Origin: an uncultured Carboxylicivirga sp.
Lineage (GTDB): Bacteria > Bacteroidota > Bacteroidia > Bacteroidales > Marinilabiliaceae
NCBI GenBank assembly: GCA_947503525.1
Contig: CANNEA010000001.1
Span: forward strand, 1,054,001 to 1,118,000
DNA length: 64,000 bases
Direction: 5' to 3'
The first letter of the stretch is position 1. The number at the start of each line of letters is the position of its first letter. Under the pieces are notes generated by a model. The model was not told where the DNA came from, searched no databases, and saw only the letters and a list, made by a program, of their open reading frames with translations. Positions 17,194 through 26,771 of this stretch are shown here, one piece after another. The position numbers were made by a program, and so were the translations under genes.

Positions 17194-18522
17194 ATGGATT
17201 ATGTGCTAATAAAAAACGGGCAAATTGTTTATGACAATGAGGTGCTAAAGAAGGATCTTCTTATTGGCAATACCAAGATATTGGCCATAGCTGATCGCAT
17301 TGAACGACCTGAGCCTGAAACTCCGGTAATTGATGCAGGAGGTAAATTTATTATGCCAGGAGCCATCGATTCAAGTATTGCCTTTGCGGATGTTTGTCAG
17401 ATTGAAAGTGAAGTTCAAAGGCGCTTTAATAATGCAGAGGTTGTTGGTGGATCTACCACCGTTATTGAAACTTTAATGCCTTCTTATTCGCTTGATTCAA
17501 CAACGGAGATTGTTAATCGACGACAGAAAAAGTTTTTTATTGTTCCGGATTTCTCTTTTCATTTATCATTGCAAGGTTGGGATGGTTTGGGAGGTAAGGA
17601 TATTGATTATAGCTATTCGCATGAAGGTATCACATCGTTTTACATGAGCTGGCCGATGGTTGAGAAATTTAGCCAGAAGAAAATGGTTGAGATGTTGCAA
17701 ATAATTTCTTTCTTCGATTTGCTAGTGGTAATTGAAATGGAGCAAGCTGAAATTTCCGGAATAGGATACCCGAGTTCTCAGCACAAAAACGAAGAGGCAA
17801 TCTCAAATCATCTTAAAGACTTACGAAGTATTATAAGCAAGGTTGTAGATGCGGGATGCAGATTATGTCTTTTAAATATTTGCTTTCAGGAGCAGTTGGA
17901 AATCATTGAGGAATTCAAGGAGACTGATTTGATTAATGCTCAATTGGTTTTTCCATACAATTTGGGTGATTCAGATAAATATGAAGTAAGTAAAAATTCG
18001 ATATTCACAGGTTTTTCATTAGTTGATCAATTAAATTTGATTCCATTTGATCGTTTTTGGGAGCTTTTAAAGGATGTACGTTATACCATTGCCCGACCCT
18101 TATTAAATCTTTCTGTTGAGGGAATTGTAAAGGATAGTCAGGTAAATAATCGGCCTGATGAGTTCTTTCTTTTAAAGCATTTTCTTTCGGTGATTTATAC
18201 AGCCGGAGTAGTGAATAAAAATATTACCATCCAGGAATTTGTTTCGATAGTAGCTGAAAGAAATGCTGTTTTATTTGGTTTGTACCCGCAAAAAGGGGTA
18301 TTAAAAGTTGGGTCTGATGCTGACATTGTGATTTGGGATCCGGAATTTGAAAGGAATTTATATTGTAATTTCCCCAAGGGCATGATGGGTGAGAGTAGTA
18401 GCCAAAAACTAAAAGGAAGGTCAGGATTTGTATTTGCACGAGGTCGCATGGTCTACGATGGCGAAAACTTTAATGATGAGGGATGTTGCGGACGTTTCTT
18501 GTATAGAAGTCCAGTGTCCTAA
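17194..18522 (+). CDS. dihydroorotase/hydantoinase-like amidohydrolase without metal ligands
   Basis: A 442-aa amidohydrolase-superfamily protein with the family architecture: N-terminal beta-sandwich start LIKNGQIVYDNEV, then PGAID at 55-59, GGSTTVIET, and the C-terminal GVLKVGSDADIVIWDPE. The metal-binding sites are gone. The HxH after PGxID reads SSIA (His61 to Ser, His63 to Ala), the carbamylated lysine region reads ITSFYMSW, the HAE site reads VIEMEQ, and the later His and Asp sites are also absent. It is therefore probably a non-catalytic paralogue, comparable to PyrC' or CRMP proteins, with a structural or regulatory role. It precedes the Wzc-type gene by about 70 bp, and a promoter box lies between them. 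Confidence 0.85.
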   Translation: MDYVLIKNGQIVYDNEVLKKDLLIGNTKILAIADRIERPEPETPVIDAGGKFIMPGAIDSSIAFADVCQIESEVQRRFNNAEVVGGSTTVIETLMPSYSLDSTTEIVNRRQKKFFIVPDFSFHLSLQGWDGLGGKDIDYSYSHEGITSFYMSWPMVEKFSQKKMVEMLQIISFFDLLVVIEMEQAEISGIGYPSSQHKNEEAISNHLKDLRSIISKVVDAGCRLCLLNICFQEQLEIIEEFKETDLINAQLVFPYNLGDSDKYEVSKNSIFTGFSLVDQLNLIPFDRFWELLKDVRYTIARPLLNLSVEGIVKDSQVNNRPDEFFLLKHFLSVIYTAGVVNKNITIQEFVSIVAERNAVLFGLYPQKGVLKVGSDADIVIWDPEFERNLYCNFPKGMMGESSSQKLKGRSGFVFARGRMVYDGENFNDEGCCGRFLYRSPVS

Positions 18523-18576
18523 TTAATACTGGCGGCTTCCTTTTTATATACTCCATATCTGTAACTTAAAATAATT

Positions 18577-18584
18577 ATATTTGC
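18577..18584 (+). promoter_or_regulatory. -7 promoter box that decides the Wzc start
   Basis: TATATTTG is an exact TAnnTTTG match. Its last three bases are an in-frame TTG that could be mistaken for a start codon. A promoter here means translation begins downstream, at ATG 18593 or ATG 18602. The -33 side is weak. Confidence 0.5.
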
Positions 18585-18592
18585 CAAGCAAA

Positions 18593-21004
18593 ATGACGTC
18601 AATGGCAGTAAGTGATAATGGCAATTTAAATACGGTTAACCGACCACATAAAGGCAAAGCAAACGATTCATTATTTGATTTAAATCGAATACTATTACTT
18701 TTAAAAAAGAATTGGTATTTGTTTTTAATATCTATTCCAATTTGTGTAGGGTCGGTATATGCGTATCATCGATATACTGTGCCGGTCTATCAGGCACGTG
18801 CTACGTTATTACTGAAGAGTGGTGAAAAACGTTCTATTTCTCAATCTGATTTAATAGAAGGATTTGGCCTTTCACCAGAAGTAAGAAGTGTAGAAAATCA
18901 GACTTTTATTATTCGCTCTAAAAAGCTGGTATTAAAAACCATTGATCGCCTTGACTTTGGTGTTTCATATATCGCCGAAGGTAATTTAAAGGATACTGAA
19001 TTATATTATAACAAGCCTTTTATTGTAGAGTTTGATTCATTGCATCCTCAATTGCTGAATACACCTTTTCATATTCAATCTGTTTCAGATGATGAATTGA
19101 ATATCAAAGTGCAGACTGAAGGAGGAAACTTACACCTTTTTAATGGTAAGGAACGAGCGGGTAGAGTTGGTGCTGTGAATCTGGAAAAGACTGTTCGGTT
19201 TGGCGAGTGGGTGACTCAAAAAGAATTTTCATTTAGGATACTTCGTTCTAATTCGCATATCAGTAAAGATATGACATATCATTTTGTATTTAAATCGCAC
19301 AATCAGTTGGCGAATGAATACAGGGGGAAATTAGGGGTTAGTTCATATCGGGAAGGCTCAAGTATTATTTTTGTAACAGCTACCGGTACCAGTCCGAATA
19401 AAATTCAGCGCTTTTTAGATGTCTTATGTGAGGTTATTCTGGAACATAATCTGGACCAGAAAAACCATATGGCCACCAGATCTCTGGCGTTTATTCAAGC
19501 TCAGTTGGAAAACATATCTGATACATTGGAGAATGTGCAGAATCAATTACTCGATTATCGTAAGACGAACCGTTTTATGGGGCCGTCTGAGTTTTCTCAA
19601 AAACTGGCAGAACAATATTTTGAAACAGATAAGGAGATCAAAATGATTGAGATGCAAGAATCGTATTATAGGTACTTGCAGAATAATCTTGATGATGCCA
19701 CGGATATAGAAGAGTTTATGTTACCGGCTGTTGATGATGAAAGTACCGGCTTTATTAATCAATTGGTTCTTCAGTTAATTGCGTATCAAGAAGAGCGAGA
19801 GATGTTATTGAGTGCCGCTGAAAGTGATAATCATTATATGCGGACTTTGGATAGTAAAGTTGATGTCACAAGAGAAAACCTTAAAAAGGCGGTTAATCAG
19901 GTGTTAAGAAGTTTGAAGTTGGAAAAGCAGAAGTATTCACGAAGTATCAACGATATTGTTGTGGATATGAACGAACTGCCGGACCTGGAAAAAACTTACC
20001 TGAAAATAGATAGAGCGTATAAATTAAATGATGCGATTTATACCTTTCTATTACAGAAACATTCTGAAACGCAGATCGCCAAAGCAAGTAATGTGCCGGA
20101 CAATGAAATAATTGATAATGCATCCATCTCAGCTATAGTATCGCCCAATAAAAAAAGTAATTATCAGAAAGGTTTTATGCTGGCACTTTTGATTCCGGCT
20201 GCATTTTTAGCATTGAAAGAGTTCTTAAATACGAAAGTTCGCAGTAAAGAGGATGTGCATAATCTGGCTCCTGATGTTCCTATTATGGGAACAGTTGTTC
20301 ACAGCGCAAGTTCGCATGCTGATGTTATTCATGAGCATCCACATTCAATCATTAGTGAGTCATTTAGATCAATTCGAACTAAGCTGAAGTTTATGAGCAA
20401 AGATTCGAAGGCTAAAGTGATTACTTTAACAAGTACCAATACTGGTGAAGGAAAAACTTTTTGTGCGCAGAATCTGGCTTCTGTTTTTGCCATTTCCGGA
20501 AAGAAGACCATATTATTGGGCTTTGACCTGCGTAAGCCGCGACTAACTGCTTTGTTTGAACTTTTAAATAAACCGGGCTTATCAAATTTCCTTATTGGTG
20601 AAAATAAGGTTGATGAAATCATCTATAAAACTCAGTTTGATAACTTATATATTATGCCAGCCGGACCGGTTCCTCCGAATCCAAGTGAGTTAATTTCCGG
20701 TATGGAGACCATGGAATTATTTGCTCATCTGCGCACTAAGTTTGAAGTTATTATTGTGGATTCTCCACCAATTGGTTTGGTGGCTGATGCACGTATGTTA
20801 ATGCAGGAATCGGATTATAATTTATTTGTAGTAAGGGCTAATTATACCATGAAAGATCATATGGCCTTAACGGTTGAGAACTTAATGGAGGAGGATGTAA
20901 ATAAAATAGGCATTGTACTAAACGATGTATCGCTTAAAGAAAAGGGCTACGGTTACTATTCGTCTGAATATTATAGTACTTATTATACAAGTGACAACTC
21001 ATAG
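18593..21004 (+). CDS. Wzc-like polysaccharide co-polymerase / BY-kinase
   Basis: A fused Wzz domain and CpsD/CapB-type tyrosine autokinase of about 803 aa. The N-terminal part has a membrane segment (about 40-62, WYLFLISIPICVGSVYAY), a periplasmic chain-length domain with coiled coils (about 285-430), and a second membrane segment near 525. The kinase part has Walker A TSTNTGEGKTF (about 613-623), Walker A' LLGFDLRKPR and Walker B VIIVDSPP. The C-terminus ends in a tyrosine cluster (YGYYSSEYYSTYYTS), the usual autophosphorylation tail. It regulates export and length of a capsule or exopolysaccharide. No Wza, Wzx or Wzy gene adjoins it. ATG 18602 is an equally possible start. Confidence 0.9.
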   Translation: MTSMAVSDNGNLNTVNRPHKGKANDSLFDLNRILLLLKKNWYLFLISIPICVGSVYAYHRYTVPVYQARATLLLKSGEKRSISQSDLIEGFGLSPEVRSVENQTFIIRSKKLVLKTIDRLDFGVSYIAEGNLKDTELYYNKPFIVEFDSLHPQLLNTPFHIQSVSDDELNIKVQTEGGNLHLFNGKERAGRVGAVNLEKTVRFGEWVTQKEFSFRILRSNSHISKDMTYHFVFKSHNQLANEYRGKLGVSSYREGSSIIFVTATGTSPNKIQRFLDVLCEVILEHNLDQKNHMATRSLAFIQAQLENISDTLENVQNQLLDYRKTNRFMGPSEFSQKLAEQYFETDKEIKMIEMQESYYRYLQNNLDDATDIEEFMLPAVDDESTGFINQLVLQLIAYQEEREMLLSAAESDNHYMRTLDSKVDVTRENLKKAVNQVLRSLKLEKQKYSRSINDIVVDMNELPDLEKTYLKIDRAYKLNDAIYTFLLQKHSETQIAKASNVPDNEIIDNASISAIVSPNKKSNYQKGFMLALLIPAAFLALKEFLNTKVRSKEDVHNLAPDVPIMGTVVHSASSHADVIHEHPHSIISESFRSIRTKLKFMSKDSKAKVITLTSTNTGEGKTFCAQNLASVFAISGKKTILLGFDLRKPRLTALFELLNKPGLSNFLIGENKVDEIIYKTQFDNLYIMPAGPVPPNPSELISGMETMELFAHLRTKFEVIIVDSPPIGLVADARMLMQESDYNLFVVRANYTMKDHMALTVENLMEEDVNKIGIVLNDVSLKEKGYGYYSSEYYSTYYTSDNS

Positions 21005-21006
21005 TG

Positions 21007-22158
21007 TTATTTTAGTTTGAGTTTTTTTAAAGCAGTATTAATAAGGTAGCCAAACATTCGATAGGTGACCAATGCTGAATGATTAATTAATTTGAAGCCT
21101 TTTAATTGGCCTTTGTTGCTCAAGCGGCTTGTAGCAATATTAAATTTCGATTTGAGTCCTCTGGCTTCTCTAATTTGTTCAAAAATTAGTTGATAGCTTT
21201 CACTTGTATTTTGCTGTGTTCCGGCCCTGAAACTTTTAGCCACACGTTTTATTTCGGTTTTATCCAAATGGTATTCTTCAGCCATAGGCCAATTGGGAAG
21301 CTCTTCACCCGAAAGACAATAATAGATCGTACCGGCAAATGTTAAGGGCTTAAGTAAATTGTATTTTTGAGCTTTTGAGAATAAGTCTTCAGCATTAAAC
21401 CCAATTAAATCTCCAGAACAGACTTTTAAATCATAAAACCAGCTTAATCGAAGTCCTCCTCGCAGATAGGTGTAATAAAGATGTGTGGCAACATAAAAAG
21501 CAGATAGAATCACATCTGGTCCCGGTAAGGCAATTTTGTCTTTATTCCAAATACATGAATGGTCAAACAAGTCATCAAGTGGAATATTGAATTTAGCATT
21601 TACAGGCAATAGAGTTCGGTGTACCTCTATCATGGTATTGATGTGCATCAAACTCGGCAAATGATGATCGTTATCGGCAACTGATAGCTCCTGATCCTGA
21701 CCACGGGCGCCATTTGCTTTAAGTATTTTATAGGCTTCAATAGCCTTTCCTGATTCGATTAATACATCTATGTCACTCATTGGGCGTAAAGCCGAATCCT
21801 CATATCTTGTAAATGCTAATAGGCTCCCCTTTATAAATATATATTTGATTTCATTCTGATCAAGAAGTGATCTGATCCATTCAATTGTGCTATATAAATG
21901 AGTGTTTTTTAGTAGGGTTGTGAAATAGGCTTTTTGTATTTTACTCTGAGCTTTTTCTTCTGAGATGTTACAGCTGGAGTTTTTTAATAAAGGGCCAAGT
22001 CCATTGCTGATTGCATAAGTTATCGCTTCATTTTCAGAATCTAAGTCTGTGGTTTGAGACTGAAAGATGGTTTTAATAACAGCTAGCTCATAAGGCAATA
22101 GTTGCTTATAAAATATAGCAGATAACTCATCAAGTTTATGTTGGTTCGAATTGTTCAA
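21007..22158 (-). CDS. nucleotidyltransferase-fold protein (NTP_transf_5)
   Basis: A 383-aa protein with a Pol-beta-type nucleotidyltransferase core: KGSLLAFTRYEDSALRPMSDIDVLIES carries the GS and D-x-D metal-binding pattern (about residues 108-134). This family is common in Bacteroidota and Proteobacteria polysaccharide clusters, often beside glycosyltransferases; its donor and acceptor are unknown. Its start overlaps the glycosyltransferase stop by 4 bp, so the two are translationally coupled. The stop lies 2 bp from the stop of the converging Wzc gene. Confidence 0.82.
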   Translation of the reverse strand: MNNSNQHKLDELSAIFYKQLLPYELAVIKTIFQSQTTDLDSENEAITYAISNGLGPLLKNSSCNISEEKAQSKIQKAYFTTLLKNTHLYSTIEWIRSLLDQNEIKYIFIKGSLLAFTRYEDSALRPMSDIDVLIESGKAIEAYKILKANGARGQDQELSVADNDHHLPSLMHINTMIEVHRTLLPVNAKFNIPLDDLFDHSCIWNKDKIALPGPDVILSAFYVATHLYYTYLRGGLRLSWFYDLKVCSGDLIGFNAEDLFSKAQKYNLLKPLTFAGTIYYCLSGEELPNWPMAEEYHLDKTEIKRVAKSFRAGTQQNTSESYQLIFEQIREARGLKSKFNIATSRLSNKGQLKGFKLINHSALVTYRMFGYLINTALKKLKLK

Positions 22159-22916
22159 TTGCTTTTTAGGAATTGAGTGAGTTTGCTGGCGTTTTTTATA
22201 AATAAGGAGTATAGACCTCCGATTTCATTGGCTTTAAGAGCTCTATAATCCTCTTTTGATTTTTGTATAATATTTGAAATCGATTTATTACTTGCTCCAC
22301 CCATCCTCATTTTTACAATCAACTTATCCAGAAAGTAAGGCCTGGTATCAGCTTCTGAAAATAAGCGTAATGTAAAATCGTAATCTGCCGCAATGGAGTA
22401 GCTTGTATTAAATCCATTTAGTTTTTCAAATAGCTCTCTTTTTACATATAAAGTGGGATGAGGTGGCATCCAGCCTTTTTTAAGTAAACTTGGTTTGAAA
22501 GGATTGCTTCGCCAATGTCTTACCGTTTTACTGAGGTCATCTGATTTAACGTAGTTTAGGTTGCCATAGATTACGTTACAACTATTGTTCTTAATTGCTT
22601 TAATGATTGATTCTACGGTATAATTATCGGCAAATACATCGTCGGCATGCAAATAACCAACCCAGTCTCCTGTGGCTAGTTTCAGACCTTTATTCATGGC
22701 ATCGTAAATGCCGCTATCTGCTTCGCTGATCCAATTACTAACTATGTTTTCGTTCGCTTTAATTATAGCTTGTGTTCCATCGTTTGAATTGCCATCCACA
22801 ATTATATATTCAATGGAATCAAATACACTTTGAGATTTAATGCTATCGAGGGTTGAGTGAAGTGTAGAAGCACTATTGTAAGTGACAGTAATTATGGAAA
22901 TTTTATTTTCGTCCAT
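22155..22916 (-). CDS. family 2 glycosyltransferase
   Basis: A 253-aa GT-A fold transferase. It starts with ISIITVTYNSASTLHSTLDSI, continues with YIIVDGNSNDGT, and has the metal-binding motif ADD at 91-93 (YLHADDVF). The fragment ADSGIYDAMNKGLKLATGDW is typical of GT2 enzymes of the WcaA/colanic-acid type. It would transfer a sugar from a nucleotide-sugar during surface polysaccharide synthesis. No membrane segment is present. It is the middle gene of a three-gene minus-strand set opposite the Wzc gene. Confidence 0.93.
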   Translation of the reverse strand: MDENKISIITVTYNSASTLHSTLDSIKSQSVFDSIEYIIVDGNSNDGTQAIIKANENIVSNWISEADSGIYDAMNKGLKLATGDWVGYLHADDVFADNYTVESIIKAIKNNSCNVIYGNLNYVKSDDLSKTVRHWRSNPFKPSLLKKGWMPPHPTLYVKRELFEKLNGFNTSYSIAADYDFTLRLFSEADTRPYFLDKLIVKMRMGGASNKSISNIIQKSKEDYRALKANEIGGLYSLFIKNASKLTQFLKSN

Positions 22917-22924
22917 GTTTGATT

Positions 22925-23449
22925 TTAATAGTATAACAACTCAATGTCTTTTCTTAAGGTTTCTTTGGCTTTGTTTAAACGAAAGTTTGTTTCATTCATG
23001 CTTCGCTCCATCAGTTTCTGGGAAAGTTCAATCGACGGTTGATCCGGTTTCACTTCACCCGAGCAAGTATTGATGAGTTTAATGATTTCATCTCTCGACT
23101 GTGTGATCAGCTCCCACGATTTAGCTGGAAGGTAAATTTGCATAGCTAAGTTATGTTCAAATTCCTTTCTTATACTTTTAAGCAATATGCTATGCATTTG
23201 TAAATTGCTAAGGCCTTGCTTCTGTTCTCTTAAAACAATGGTTTCCGGATTGATCCGTTCAAGAAGAATAATGAGACGTTCATAGGCTTGTATTTTTAAG
23301 GGTAACATTTCCTTCTGAACTGCAAGCGAAAGTTCTAATTGCTTCATTTTAAGGTTCTGTTTCAAAAACCAATTAACCAATATTAGCATTGGTACTCCTA
23401 GTAATAAAAATGGTACAGCGTATGTGCTTATTCCTTGCCAATCAAACAT
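22925..23449 (-). CDS. membrane-anchored helical protein (DUF7935-like)
   Basis: A 174-aa protein with one N-terminal membrane segment (about 10-28, YAVPFLLLGVPMLILVNWF) and a long cytoplasmic helical region. It contains LPLKIQAYERLIILLERINP, a phrase seen in an uncharacterised Bacteroidota family that I recall as DUF7935. The function is unknown. It is the first gene before the glycosyltransferase, with an 8-bp gap. Confidence 0.75.
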   Translation of the reverse strand: MFDWQGISTYAVPFLLLGVPMLILVNWFLKQNLKMKQLELSLAVQKEMLPLKIQAYERLIILLERINPETIVLREQKQGLSNLQMHSILLKSIRKEFEHNLAMQIYLPAKSWELITQSRDEIIKLINTCSGEVKPDQPSIELSQKLMERSMNETNFRLNKAKETLRKDIELLYY

Positions 23450-23602
23450 GAATAGAAAATTTATTTTTAAGTGTTGAACAACCTAATTATACAAATACCT
23501 AAAATAATGTTGAATTAGTAATAAATTGTAACTTAAGCATGAATAAAAATAACAAATTACTAATTTCATCTAATCAAAAACAGCAAATATCAAGTATTTA
23601 AG

Positions 23603-23634
23603 TCTTGTGGGCTTGTTATTTTTCTTTAGTTTTG
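23603..23634 (+). promoter_or_regulatory. promoter for the aminotransferase gene
   Basis: A -33 element TCTTG (23603-23607), a 19-bp spacer and an exact -7 box TAGTTTTG (23627-23634). It lies 111 bp before the ATG, leaving a leader of about 105 nt with no obvious hairpin. Confidence 0.5.
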
Positions 23635-23745
23635 CATCAACAAAGCTGCAAGATAAAAAATGTTTTTGTATCGCAGTTTTATTTTTAGATTCAGTAATTA
23701 GGCTTGTAATGTAAAGTTCAGGCTGCATAAGAGGATAGAAGTTAT

Positions 23746-24945
23746 ATGGAGTATCTACAAATTTCGGATAGGATTAATCGTTTGTCGGAATCGCAGACCA
23801 TTCTGATGAACCAAAAAAGTAAAGAGTTACAGGATAAAGGTGTTGATGTAGTGAATTTGACTTTAGGTGAGCCAGATTTTAATACTCCTGATCACGTTAA
23901 AGAAGCCGCTATAAAGGCGATTAATGATAATTTAACCAAATATCCTCCGGTTCCGGGTTATCCTCAATTAAAAAAGGTAATCTGTGAAAAGCTAAAAAAA
24001 GATAATGGCTTAGATTATGATCCGTCACAAATTGTTGTTTCAGCTGGTGCCAAGCATAGTTTGGCTAATGTGTTGCAATGTTTAATAAATGCCGGTGATG
24101 AGGTTTTAATACCAGCTCCATATTGGGTAAGCTATATTGATCTTGTCAAATTGGCTGAAGGAACACCTGTTGTAATTGAATCAAGTGTTGATACCGATTT
24201 TAAGATCACACCTGATCAATTAGAGAAGGCCATTACGCCAAAAACTAAGGCTATAATGTTCAATTCACCATCTAATCCTTCTGGTAGTGTGTATTCTAAA
24301 GAAGAAGTACAGGCTTTGTCTGAAGTGTTGAAAAAGCACGAGAAGGTGGTAGTGATTTCTGATGAGATATACGAAAAAATCAATTACAGTGGTTCTCATG
24401 CCGGTTTTGCGGAGGTTGATTATTTAAAGGACCGCACTGTTCATATTAATGGTGTTTCCAAAGCTTATGCCATGACAGGCTGGCGTATTGGATATATTGC
24501 AGCGCCTGCTGCCATAGCCAAAGCCTGTTCGAAATTGCAAGGGCAGTTTACCTCAGGTGTATGTTCTATTGCTCAAAAAGCTGCAGAAAGTGCTTTAGGT
24601 GAAAGCCAGGATTGCGTTGAAGAAATGCGTCAGGCATTCCTGAAACGTCGTGACATGGTTTTGGATCTGGTTAGCGATATACCCGGTTTTAAAGTGTCAA
24701 AACCTGAAGGTGCATTTTATATTTTTCCAGACTTGAGTTACTATTTTGGTAAAAGTTTTAAAGGTCAGGAGATGAAAGGATCAGGTGATTTGTGTTTATA
24801 CCTTCTTGAGGTTGGGCATGTAGCTTCTGTTCCTGGTGTTGCGTTTGGTGATGACCGTTGTATTCGATTCTCCTATGCGGCTAGCGAAGAACAATTACGC
24901 AAAGCTTTTGCGCGTTTGAAAGATGCTTTAGCAGAGCTTAAATAG
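23746..24945 (+). CDS. class I aminotransferase (aspartate aminotransferase-like)
   Basis: A 399-aa fold-type I PLP enzyme. LTLGEPDFNTPDHV and the proline- and glycine-rich KYPPVPGYPQLK are substrate-side motifs, FNSPSNPSGSVYSKEE is the phosphate-side region, ISDEIYEKI holds the PLP-pairing Asp, and VSKAYAMTGWRIGYIA contains the Schiff-base lysine. The sequence is of the AspB/AAT subgroup 1-gamma type, so transamination of aspartate with 2-oxoglutarate is the best guess. It is flanked by its own promoter upstream and a hairpin downstream; monocistronic. Confidence 0.93.
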   Translation: MEYLQISDRINRLSESQTILMNQKSKELQDKGVDVVNLTLGEPDFNTPDHVKEAAIKAINDNLTKYPPVPGYPQLKKVICEKLKKDNGLDYDPSQIVVSAGAKHSLANVLQCLINAGDEVLIPAPYWVSYIDLVKLAEGTPVVIESSVDTDFKITPDQLEKAITPKTKAIMFNSPSNPSGSVYSKEEVQALSEVLKKHEKVVVISDEIYEKINYSGSHAGFAEVDYLKDRTVHINGVSKAYAMTGWRIGYIAAPAAIAKACSKLQGQFTSGVCSIAQKAAESALGESQDCVEEMRQAFLKRRDMVLDLVSDIPGFKVSKPEGAFYIFPDLSYYFGKSFKGQEMKGSGDLCLYLLEVGHVASVPGVAFGDDRCIRFSYAASEEQLRKAFARLKDALAELK

Positions 24946-24953
24946 TTCTGAAA

Positions 24954-25000
24954 GGCAAACTCATACTATCTAATAGTAGGATGAAAAGTGTGAGTTTGCC
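24954..25000. other. inverted repeat between convergent genes, weak terminator
   Basis: GGCAAACTCA (24954-24963) pairs with TGAGTTTGCC (24991-25000), with a second smaller helix (CTAT/ATAG) inside. A proper T run does not follow on either strand at once, so it may be an inefficient terminator or an mRNA 3' stabiliser shared by the aminotransferase and mltF genes. Confidence 0.45.
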
Positions 25001-25030
25001 CTAAATAAGCTTTTTAAAGCTGAAAAGTCC

Positions 25031-26515
25031 TTATTCTTTTATAAACACTTTATAGTGTTCATATCTTTTAAATATTTGTCTTACGTAGGTATAGGGTTCT
25101 AAGCCACTTGTGTAGCCGTGTTTAACAGCCTCATCATTATAGTTTTTAGGATATCTTAAAGCAAGTATCATCTCTTCAACATTTCCATCCCATTTGTATG
25201 GATCTAAATGTTTCTTTAAGGCCAACCTTTGTGCATCTGATACATGTCCATAACCACAATTGTACGATGCCATAGTTAATTTAATTCTTTGTATGGAATC
25301 CGGAACATCTTCAAATTGTTCCATTAAGTACTGTAAATACCTTACTCCACCATTTAAACTTTGTTTAGGGTCATTGCGATTTTTAATGCCTAATTCCTTA
25401 GCCGTTAAAGGCATAATCTGCATTAAGCCTGAAGCACCTGCCCAGGAAACAGCATTGGGGTCAAATCTGGACTCTTGATATACCAGCGACATTAATAATC
25501 GCCAATCCCAATCTAACTGTTTAGCTTCATTCTTTACTAAATCGTCATATTTACTTATTTGGTTGTTTTTTAAGCTGTAAAAATCGCTATTAACCCTCTT
25601 TCTGAAGTCTTTCTTGTTTTTATAATACTTATTGTAAGTGACATGGTAATCCGTTTCACGCTTATATTGAGTCAACCATTCGTTGATTTTAGATAGTAAC
25701 ACAGGCGAGTTTTTTCGTGTTGCCCATGCCATGTTTTGAGTAGTACTGATTTTTATTTCAGTATTTAAAATGGGATAATAGGAGGCGAGTAAACTTGCAA
25801 TGTTATTATCTGCAACGGTATATTTTAATTTACCCTCAGCAACCAGCTCAATAATTTCCTCAGTAGTCATATCACCCGGCACTTCGTCAATGATGATTTC
25901 CCCACCTATTTCATCAGAAAGATTGAGTAATCGTTTGTAGTATGAAGAATTGGCTCTCACGCTTACCTTTTTTCCAATCAACTCTATAGGGTCATGTAAT
26001 AAGGAGTCTTCTATAACTTTCCAGTGCAAAGCATACCATTTTTCTGGCATTTTTTGCACCAATACCTGGTGGCTTGAAAATAAGGGTTTTGTAAAACTTA
26101 CAAGATTATTGCGCTGACCTGTTTGTGCTATAGTATGGGCAATTAAATCAACATCTCCACGATTAAGATATATAAACACACTGTCTATATCATTGATTAT
26201 GTGCAAATCAATTTCGAGTGCCATGTCATCGGCAAACTTTTTGAGGAGTTCATACTCGAATCCCATTGTTCTTCCTTTGTATAGAAAATAACTGGTTCCA
26301 CTATAAGTGGTTAATACTTTTAATTTACCCTTCTTCACAATCTCATCCCAGTCTCTATCAATGGGAGTTAATCCAGCTTCTACGCTATCTATGTATTGAT
26401 GATTTTCTTTCGATTGTCTGGAAGTATCTTGTTGTTTGGATGATTGAATGCATGACGAGTATACAATTGATACAATGAAAAATACAAATGGTAAAAGTAA
26501 TCTCATATATGACAT
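25031..26515 (-). CDS. mltF: MltF-like membrane-bound lytic transglycosylase
   Basis: A 494-aa lipoprotein (lipobox YSSC, cysteine at about residue 21) with the MltF architecture. The N-terminal part is a periplasmic solute-binding-like domain (about 55-290; GKLKVLTTYSGTSYFLY, GFEYELLKKFADDM). The C-terminal part is an SLT lysozyme-like domain (about 325-470) with the catalytic glutamate near 348 (SLVYQESRFDPNAVS) and GASGLMQIMP. It cleaves peptidoglycan glycan strands with formation of 1,6-anhydro ends. The binding-domain half is known to regulate activity by muropeptide binding in Pseudomonas MltF. Monocistronic. Confidence 0.93.
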   Translation of the reverse strand: MSYMRLLLPFVFFIVSIVYSSCIQSSKQQDTSRQSKENHQYIDSVEAGLTPIDRDWDEIVKKGKLKVLTTYSGTSYFLYKGRTMGFEYELLKKFADDMALEIDLHIINDIDSVFIYLNRGDVDLIAHTIAQTGQRNNLVSFTKPLFSSHQVLVQKMPEKWYALHWKVIEDSLLHDPIELIGKKVSVRANSSYYKRLLNLSDEIGGEIIIDEVPGDMTTEEIIELVAEGKLKYTVADNNIASLLASYYPILNTEIKISTTQNMAWATRKNSPVLLSKINEWLTQYKRETDYHVTYNKYYKNKKDFRKRVNSDFYSLKNNQISKYDDLVKNEAKQLDWDWRLLMSLVYQESRFDPNAVSWAGASGLMQIMPLTAKELGIKNRNDPKQSLNGGVRYLQYLMEQFEDVPDSIQRIKLTMASYNCGYGHVSDAQRLALKKHLDPYKWDGNVEEMILALRYPKNYNDEAVKHGYTSGLEPYTYVRQIFKRYEHYKVFIKE

Positions 26516-26771
26516 TTAGGTTAAATATATTATCGTCTAGAGCCCGGAGAAGGACACTAAATACCTCCTCAATATATATAAAAATCACAAGTGGTCGGCA
26601 AAATCTATTTTGTTCTTTATATACATGTAGTGGGTGTATCTTAAAATTAATTACAACTCTGAAAGGATACGATTAAAGAGTTCCCTCTATTTTTTAGTCG
26701 CTCACCAGTGTTTTTTTATATACTAAAATAATTGTTTCTTTGGATTACAATTGTAATCTCATTGTAGCAAC

